Shown one piece after another: positions 57,745 to 64,000 of a stretch of 64,000 bases of DNA (positions are counted from its first letter, which is position 1; each line of letters starts with the position of its first letter). The notes under the pieces were generated by a model. That model saw nothing but the letters and a program-made list of their open reading frames with translations, was not told the DNA's origin and ran no database searches. The stretch is from Pardosa pseudoannulata (taxonomy: Eukaryota; Arthropoda; Arachnida; Araneae; Lycosidae), in contig CM063509.1 of NCBI GenBank assembly GCA_032207245.1, positions 68,292,613-68,356,612 of the forward strand, in the 5' to 3' direction. The position numbers were made by a program, and so were the translations under genes.

Positions 57745-58820
57745 ATGAGATAATCTTGCAACGATCTTGTAACTGAGAGGTTGCGTGTTCGGACCTGAGC
57801 CGGCCTAATATCCGATGTGTTCGTTAAAGATGACTGGGGCAAGTAAAATAGGTTGATTGGTCACAATGTCCTCCATGTTTTCTTCAAGCAATACTTCCAG
57901 GCAGGGCTTCGAACCGTAATTTTTTTTGTTCCGGTTTTCGTTCCGGTTCAACTAAAAAATTAATATCGGTTCAGTTCCGGTTTTCGCTTCGCCAAAAATA
58001 ACTGTTTTCGTTTCAGTTCCAAATGAATAATTTCATTTTATGTATATTCTTATTTGTACTAAAAATATAATTCTATCATAAAAAAAAAATGTTAATTCTA
58101 TCAAAATTTAGAAGATTTTATTCTTTTTTTAATGGGTACACTATGTGAATTGACACAAACAGCAGGTACGATAAGAGCGGCGAGCATTGGCATTGTTATC
58201 CATTATCAAAATCGCATTTGACAACTAGGTTCATGATTACCCACATTCGTCGTTTGACTCTCACATCGTGCACTCGGCCTTGCAATAATTATGTAAAAAA
58301 TATATTATTTATTTAACATATGAAAATTGCCTCTAATTATTAATATATCTTCTAACGTGGTTTCACTGAGATTACTTCTGTTGTCTCGGAGAATAAATTT
58401 CAACACTAACTTGTGTAGCTGGAGCTGCCAAAACCACCATTGCAATCTTATACAAGTGCGGATATGTAATTATAAAGTTGACGTTAAATTAGAAAATATT
58501 GATAAGTTGGTAACAGTAACAAAATGACTGAAAGATATATCGAACCGAAATAAACCCATATTTTTTTCGGTTCAGTTCCGGTTTTCGTTCCTACCAAAAT
58601 AACGGTTTTTTCCGGTTTTCGGTTCAGTTCCGGTTCGAAGCCCTGCTTCCAGGGGTGGCAGGCCATCCTCAGAAGCTTCTGCTAGGTCCCTGCTAAAAGC
58701 AAGAGAACTCACTTGAGCAAAGTCGTCTTTTCACCTTAAACATGCACACCCCTTTGCCTTAATGAGAGTAGCGTATGGCTCTCGTGCTTAGTTTGCCAAG
58801 TGACGTAAGAAACAACAGCA
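57745..58820 (+). mobile_element. tRNA-derived SINE (second family), split by a hAT
   Basis: A tRNA-like head (GGTTGCGTGTTCGGACCTGA) and GTCACAATGTCCTCCATG precede the hAT at 57902-58645. The body resumes with ACTTGAGCAAAGTCGTC, TTAATGAGAGTAGCGTATGG and CAAGTGACGTAAGAAACAAC. It matches 58935-59215. Confidence 0.7.
57902..58645 (-). mobile_element. hAT element, TIR CAGGGCTTCGAACC, copy 3
   Basis: CTTCCAGG is duplicated exactly (57894-57901, 58646-58653) inside a SINE. Its transposase remnant differs from copy 1 by a 20-bp deletion between two TTTCAA repeats and by a larger deletion after TGCGGATATGTAATT. Confidence 0.93.
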
Positions 58821-58934
58821 ACATACGTTTGCATCAACATTAGATGCCAAGAAATAAGATAAAGCATTGCATATTACTTAAAAGTTTAAAACTTGGGTTG
58901 TATGCTCATAAAATATTGAACTATCCTATTTTAC

Positions 58935-59215
58935 ACAAGTGAGTCAAATGCAACGATCTTGTAAATGGAAGGTTGCGGGTCGGAGCCCCAGCCGGCCTAA
59001 GATCGGCCTTATTTTTTAACAGTGACTATGGTACGTAAAATTTGTCCGTGGTGACAATGTCCTGTCTCAAAATTACGAGGACCCACTTGAGCAAAGTCGT
59101 TCTTTCACCCTAGTGGTGCTTGTTAAAAAGAAAGGTGCCCCCCTTTTCCTTAATACGAGTAGCATACGACTCAATCGTGCTTGGCTTGTTCAAGTGGCAT
59201 CAGAAACAACAACAT
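58935..59215 (+). mobile_element. tRNA-derived SINE, second family
   Basis: The order is head (AACGATCTTGTAAATGGAAG, GGTTGCGGGTCGGAGCC), linker (GGTGACAATGTCCTG) and body (CCCACTTGAGCAAAGTCGTT, AATACGAGTAGCATACGACT). The box B is decayed. A second, minus-strand head is at 62340-62490. Confidence 0.65.
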
Positions 59216-59409
59216 GTAGAAAGATTTAATTTTTGCTTGTTTTACCATACCAAGTTTTCGTTGTTAATACAGTTTTGATGCCATATACCTTTATCATATT
59301 TTTCTGACAATCGAACAACTAGGATGAATTTAATTCAGAAGAATATGAGATAAAATTCTGTTCGGTAACTAGGGGTTAGAGATTAATATTTTGAACCAAA
59401 CTATGGGTA

Positions 59410-59534
59410 GGTCTCACCAAAGTCGTTTAACGGCTAACCGCGATTAATCTCTGTTTAAACGGAGAATTGCGTCCCACCATTGGTTGGATCCATGGGTTAA
59501 TCGCGGTTAGCTGTTGAACGATTTTGGGGAGACC
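59410..59534. mobile_element. 125-bp foldback MITE
   Basis: Arms GGTCTCACCAAAGTCGTTTA... and ...AACGATTTTGGGGAGACC, each with GGCTAACCGCGATTAA or its complement, pair over about 45 bp. No clear duplication of the target. Confidence 0.65.
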
Positions 59535-59544
59535 GGCTATTTTA

Positions 59545-61098
59545 GGGCCTTACTCTGGGAGTTGCGGTTCGTACCGCAAGTGCGGTATGACGTCACGTTG
59601 ACGTCAGCTCGCGGAAATTTTGAGAGCAAACGATACTTCGGTACTCTGGGGTTACATGCGGAAAGTTACCGATAGCTACAGGTTGCGGAAACTTTCCGGC
59701 AGCAAATTTGGTAGAGAGAACTTCTCGATAGTAAGAAAACATGGCGGCTTATTTGACTTACGAATATATAGCTCAGTTAAAACAAAATATACCTGTTTTG
59801 TATAGTGCCAAATTGTAGAAAATTCCATGCCATCTCCACGGATACCACTGATATTAAAGTATGAACTAAAAAGTTGTTTTTAAATATATTAATGCTGAAT
59901 TTAGAGCAGTATAAAAGTATGATGTAAATATTGTGTATCTTCAGTTTTGATCTTATATTTTATGTTTTTCATACTAGTAGAAATCTTGTTAACAATGCTA
60001 AGTAATAAAAAGATCGAAGCCTTTATAACTTTCGGCTTTTATTTTACATATTTTAAGCACAAAATTTACAATCTTCATGGATACCTGTGATGTTAGTCTG
60101 AACCCAAAATTTGTGTTTACATATAATAAAACTGTTTTTAAAATACTATCAAAGTATGATTTAAATATTATTTATCTTTAATTTTCATCATATTTATATC
60201 TTTTATTTTCATCATAACCATAATTTTCATATTGTGATTTTCAAATTTTAATTTCTTGCATTTTATATATTTTAATAACTGTGTTCAAAACAAAACATTG
60301 ATGTTTAGATTTTAGGTATTGATATATAGTAGTAATATGATAAATTTTGATGGAATAACTATCATTTTACAGTTTTTTCAGTACAAATATAACTTTTTAT
60401 CAAGTTTTTTTATCAATGATCTCAATGCAGTAATATTTACATCATAATATTCATCAGTTACATCATTTTTATGCATTCCATCATAATTGTAATGTATAAA
60501 ATATATCTGTAAGAGAATGTAACTTGCAGAAACCCAGAAAATTCAACTGCAGGTCAATTAAGCTGCAGGTCCCGGTCTCATTAGCACTCGTGTTGCAAAA
60601 AGTAGACCGTAGCACTCCAAACCAAACCTATGGAAAGCTCCTCTATATGCTTAATAAAATTCCATAATGCTCCATAAAACTAATCATGGGTAAAAGTTTC
60701 CGTGAGACAATCTCTTCGATTTAAACTCTTGAGATTTGGATGCCACTTTTATCAATACCGTACGCATGCAAAGAAAAATGCGAATTATTTATTTGTTTAT
60801 ATTTACAAACATTGCTGTTGCCGAAACTGAAAATCAGAATTATAATTCTAAATTTCTGATTGGTTTAAATGGTGCAAAGTAGAAGATCCCATTAAACTCC
60901 GCCTCTAAAATAAGCCCAGCCCAAAGGCGGGATTTATTTCTCAAACTCGATAGTAAGCTAGTTCCCGCACCTTCGTTTCCGTGCTCCCAGAGTACGGTTT
61001 GAGCTTAGTTGCGGCAACTAGGTATCGTTAGGCCAAGTTTCCGCGACTACGTCATACCGCACTTGCGGTACGAACCGCAACTCCCAGAGTAAGGGCCC
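59545..61098. mobile_element. Long-TIR DNA element, no transposase
   Basis: The first ~50 bases (GGGCCTTACTCTGGGAGTTG, then CGGTTCGTACCGCAAGTGCG) are inverted nearly perfectly at 61048-61098, and imperfect similarity runs on for ~100 bases more. The AT-rich core has no protein. A SINE tail (GTTGCAAAAAGTAGACC, then CCAAACCAAACC) lies near 60585-60630. I could not fix the target duplication (TTA left, AAG right), so the superfamily is open; Harbinger is one candidate. Confidence 0.7.
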
Positions 61099-61394
61099 AA
61101 GACCTTTTATAAGTTTCTTTACTGATAGGAATGGGCGTAAAACCAAACATAACCATGTGAACTACAATTATGTAGTACATATGGTTATTAAATTTAAGCG
61201 ATAACCACCCCTTCCTACCTCTGTAATTTTACGAAATTAAGCTTTTATAAGTGACTAAATACAGAGCTACATTTTCTATATGATTCGTAGTTTGCAAGAA
61301 ATGGTTTATTAATGACCCTTTGAAGGTAAAAATCCTAAACCGTAACTGTGAAATATTTTCAAGATTGTAGTACGTATCTTAATAAATTTGAGTG

Positions 61395-61548
61395 TTGTTG
61401 TTGTTTTGTTATTATTGTCTTATGCCACTTCGTCAAACCAATCACGATTGAGTCATACGCTACTAGTATTAAGGCGAAGGGGTGCGCCTTTCGTTTTAAC
61501 GAGAACCTCCAGGGTGAAAGTACATTTGCTCAAGTGGATCCTCGAAAT
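61395..61548 (-). mobile_element. SINE body fragment (second family), minus strand
   Basis: It matches, inverted, the bodies at 58690-58820 and 59095-59215 (CATACGCTACT, AAGGCGAAGGGGTG, TTTGCTCAAGTGGATC). Confidence 0.65.
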
Positions 61549-61579
61549 TTTGAAATAGGGACCAAGCAGAAGACCTATA

Positions 61580-61736
61580 AGGAAATTTGTCGCAACGTCA
61601 CGAACTACTATAATGCCCTTCCCATTCAGTTTCAGGTTCACAACAGCCAATGGACAAACAATAAACTGACCTTCCGTTTGAAACTAAAGCCAGAATTGTC
61701 ATAATTTGAGAATTTGCCATCTGCGTGAAATCGCCT
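61580..61736 (+). mobile_element. 157-bp MITE, second copy, TA flanks
   Basis: AGGAAATTTGTCGCAACGTC to GTGAAATCGCCT, with TA on both sides. It is the inverse homologue of the copy in the Helitron at 49653-49810. Confidence 0.75.
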
Positions 61737-61797
61737 TAAAGGATTAGCCTGTTCCCCCCAAAGGTATTTGTAATACTAGACTCAAGACTCGAGTTGG

Positions 61798-62216
61798 TGT
61801 TACATGGGCCCCTGGTTTTGTTGTTTCGGCGGCCGAAGACGGACACCCCTAGAGGGGGTGGGCAACTTCCACAGGAGGGGGGCGAGCGATGCGATGCCAC
61901 CCCCGCCAGCTGCAGAAAAGGACATTTTTTTCCCGTGGAGGCGAAAACTTGACCGAGGGGGGGGATTCATCCCGGCCCTCACGAAGAGGAGTGAAAAAGA
62001 GATGCCCGGTCGGAACGACGGGGAAAGGACATTATTCTTCGGAAAGGAGGAGAGACCGAGGGAGGTGTTTGTCCGCTCGGCACAGTTTATTTTTGTCCTC
62101 GGTCTTATTTGAGCCCTGTTTGGGTATGATTTGCGATGTATATGTATTTTAACAAGTCTTAATAATAAATGTTTAACCCAGAGTTTTGTCGCTGCTGTGA
62201 TTAATTGTCGGCAACA
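61798..62216 (+). mobile_element. Probable solo LTR
   Basis: TGTTACATGGG at the start and GTCGGCAACA at the end give TG...CA with partly inverted termini. A poly(A) signal AATAAA lies at 62164. It is much richer in G and C than its flanks. No target duplication is certain and no internal coding region is attached. Confidence 0.55.
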
Positions 62217-62495
62217 TAGGCTTTAAGCGAACCCAAGATACCTGCTCCAGTAAAAATAGGCGGGCAGGTATAGAACGTGCGAGTACGTAGACTTCAGAAA
62301 GTGCAGCCGGGGACGTGCGAGGCATTTTACAGTATTGATTGAGAACTTGGAGGACATTGAGACCACCAACCTATTTTACGTGCCCCAGTCCACTTTAATT
62401 AACACGGCGGAACTTAGGCTGGCTCGGGCTTCGAACCCGCGAACCATCCAGTTACGAGAGTGTTTCCTTTGCCGACTGATTTACCTCGGCTCATA
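62217..62495 (-). mobile_element. tRNA-derived SINE head and linker, minus strand
   Basis: On the minus strand: GAGGTAAATCAGTCGGCAAA (A-box region), CGCGGGTTCGAAGCCCG (perfect B-box arm), then CACGTAAAATAGGTTG and CTCAATGTCCTCC as in the copies at 57745 and 58935. It is the best-preserved head of this family here. Confidence 0.7.
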
Positions 62496-63187
62496 TAAAT
62501 TTGAGTGATAGACATCGATTTTACCTTCGTAATTTTACGAAATTAACCTGTGATAGCTAAGTTATTAAGTACGTTCTCTGTGCAGTTTGAAAGAAGAGGG
62601 GAAGAACACTTTAAATGCCTATGTCGAGTGTGAATCCACCGGTTTATATGGAACTATTCCAAATATAGATTTTAGAAAGTGTTTTAAAATGTGAACGCGA
62701 AAGAATAGGTCATAATATCCATTTTGTAGTATAGTTATCAAAATTAGCTATCTCATTGCTTGTAGTAATAAGGCGTTATGAATAAAATGATAATTAGCAT
62801 TCACACGATATCACAATGCTGTGTCAGTATTGTGATTGAGCGGCATGTTTATCACGTGACTCATGGGAAGAAATCAATATAGCGGTTTTGCCGTGTCTTG
62901 TTTAAACAGTTAGAAGCAAAAATGGATACAACAGCATACAAATAGCAAAGATATTCTGTTTTTCTTTTTTGGGAGAATTGACATCTGGTATAGAGCAAGT
63001 GTAAGACAAGGTTGCACGTACAGAACACAAGTAAAAATTATTAATTCAGACTTTGATTTTGAGAACCATAAAAAGAAATCAATCGTGATGAATCACATGC
63101 TTGATTTAATCTGGTTGGCAGGGAAGCTTATTACAAAAATAGAGCATAAATTGGAGAATTTGAAAAAACTTTAAGGATAATAGTTTT
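62496..63187. other. Unassigned spacer
   Basis: No gene or bounded repeat recognised. Confidence 0.4.
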
Positions 63188-63445
63188 TTATTGATCTATC
63201 TCTCCCGCTCTCTAAATATATTTATATATATGTATGTGTGTTTGTGTATATGTATATGTATAGATGTATGTATGCATATATATGTATGTATATATATATA
63301 CATACATGCACACATACATACACGCATACATACACACATGTATATATATACATACAGACACACACACACACACATACACACATATACATTTATATATATA
63401 TATATATTATATATATATATATATATAATATAATATATATATATT
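63188..63445. repeat. Complex microsatellite (TATG/CATA/AC/AT)
   Basis: Interleaved TATG, CATA, CA and TA runs. The open frames across it encode only low-complexity Tyr/Ile/His/Cys text and are artefacts. Confidence 0.95.
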
Positions 63446-64000
63446 TCTAAGAAGTCAGTGTAAACTATTTGGTAACTAAATTTTCAGTTTTTATATCCGG
63501 AATTTCTTTGTCCATTCTCACTCGACATTTATTCAATAAAATCAAAAGATATTACGAACACGCTATCCACTTACGCGTTGATGAACTTATAGTTATTTTT
63601 AATTGGATTTGTTACTGCTTTTCATTCGTTTAAATTACAAATATTTCTTAGTTGAAGTAAGATTCAAATATAACACATAATCGTTGTTAGATGCTGATAA
63701 CAAAAAAGAAATAAATTCAGACTGCAAAGGGTTAATAGTGGTAAATTTACAGCAATTAAATGGGAATGGAAATCCACCCTTTCGTCAATATATGAGTTAT
63801 AGTGCTGTATAGATCCATACGACCTACCGGCAAAGATATATGATTTTCACGCAGTAGATATTCTCCTGGGTTTCACACAAACACGTACATGCAGTTTCGT
63901 GATTCTAGAACAAAAAAGGAGAGCGGAAATTATAGCCGTAGACTTCTAACCTTATGCGTAGGTCGACGGTGGGCGATAGATGTCCGAATGCAACACAAAA
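63446..64000. other. Unassigned spacer
   Basis: Nothing recognised to the window end. Confidence 0.4.

Noticed and set aside
61804..62152. Open frames in the GC-rich 61.8-62.1 kb block
   Set aside because: The block fits a solo LTR with TG...CA ends and a poly(A) signal. GC-rich sequence readily gives open frames on both strands.
63191..63450. Open frames of 60-80 codons
   Set aside because: They are translations of TATG/CA/TA microsatellite and have no composition of a real protein.

Overview
This is a eukaryotic, AT-rich window dominated by repeats. It looks like arthropod nuclear DNA. I favour a chelicerate, probably a spider, because of the Tcb1-type Tc1 transposases, the abundant short non-autonomous DNA transposons and an SLC46-type transporter of the divergent kind I associate with arachnids. 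That placement is inference. There are no operons, CRISPR arrays or rRNA genes. One run of 100 Ns (53901-54000) marks an assembly gap.

I find one host gene. It is on the minus strand, from about 53206 down to 35216, and encodes an SLC46-like (proton-coupled folate transporter family) 12-TM major-facilitator protein. It has four coding exons (53206-52381, 41029-40793, 38960-38877, 35379-35216). Every intron is phase 1 with GT/AG ends, and the exons join into one open frame of 436 residues. Introns 1 and 3 (11.4 and 3.5 kb) are filled with transposons.

Layout. 1-2230: LTR fragments. 2407-3661: hAT remnant. 4333-5136: Helitron. 5169-7157: Tc1 fragments and a Tc1 element with long inverted repeats. 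7434-9140: ~105-bp tandem array split by a hAT element. 9600-11495: ~115-bp tandem array (17 units). 11800-14060: unassigned, with a direct repeat. 14060-14193: compound microsatellite. 14309-15332: solo LTR with target duplication. 15895-16165: small inverted-repeat element. 16380-30485: ~14-kb satellite of ~260-bp units, interrupted by a Helitron (30486-32548) and resuming to ~32690. 32955-35154: Helitron ends and a tRNA-derived SINE. 35216-53206: the transporter gene, with piggyBac, Tc1, mariner, hAT, Helitron and MITE insertions in its introns. 54000-57720: ~0.67-kb tandem array. 57745-62495: SINE copies, a hAT copy, a foldback MITE, a long-TIR element and a probable solo LTR. 63188-63445: microsatellites.

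Nearly all transposon protein remnants are broken by stops, frameshifts or deletions. Many insertions are nonetheless defined to the base by terminal repeats and target-site duplications: 8 bp for hAT, TA for Tc1/mariner-like elements, TTAA for piggyBac, and an A/T junction for Helitrons. The relative order of several insertions can therefore be read directly. I did not find a convincing new protein-coding system. The more notable items are the split transporter gene, the satellite with higher-order structure and its Helitron insertion, and the nested hAT families.
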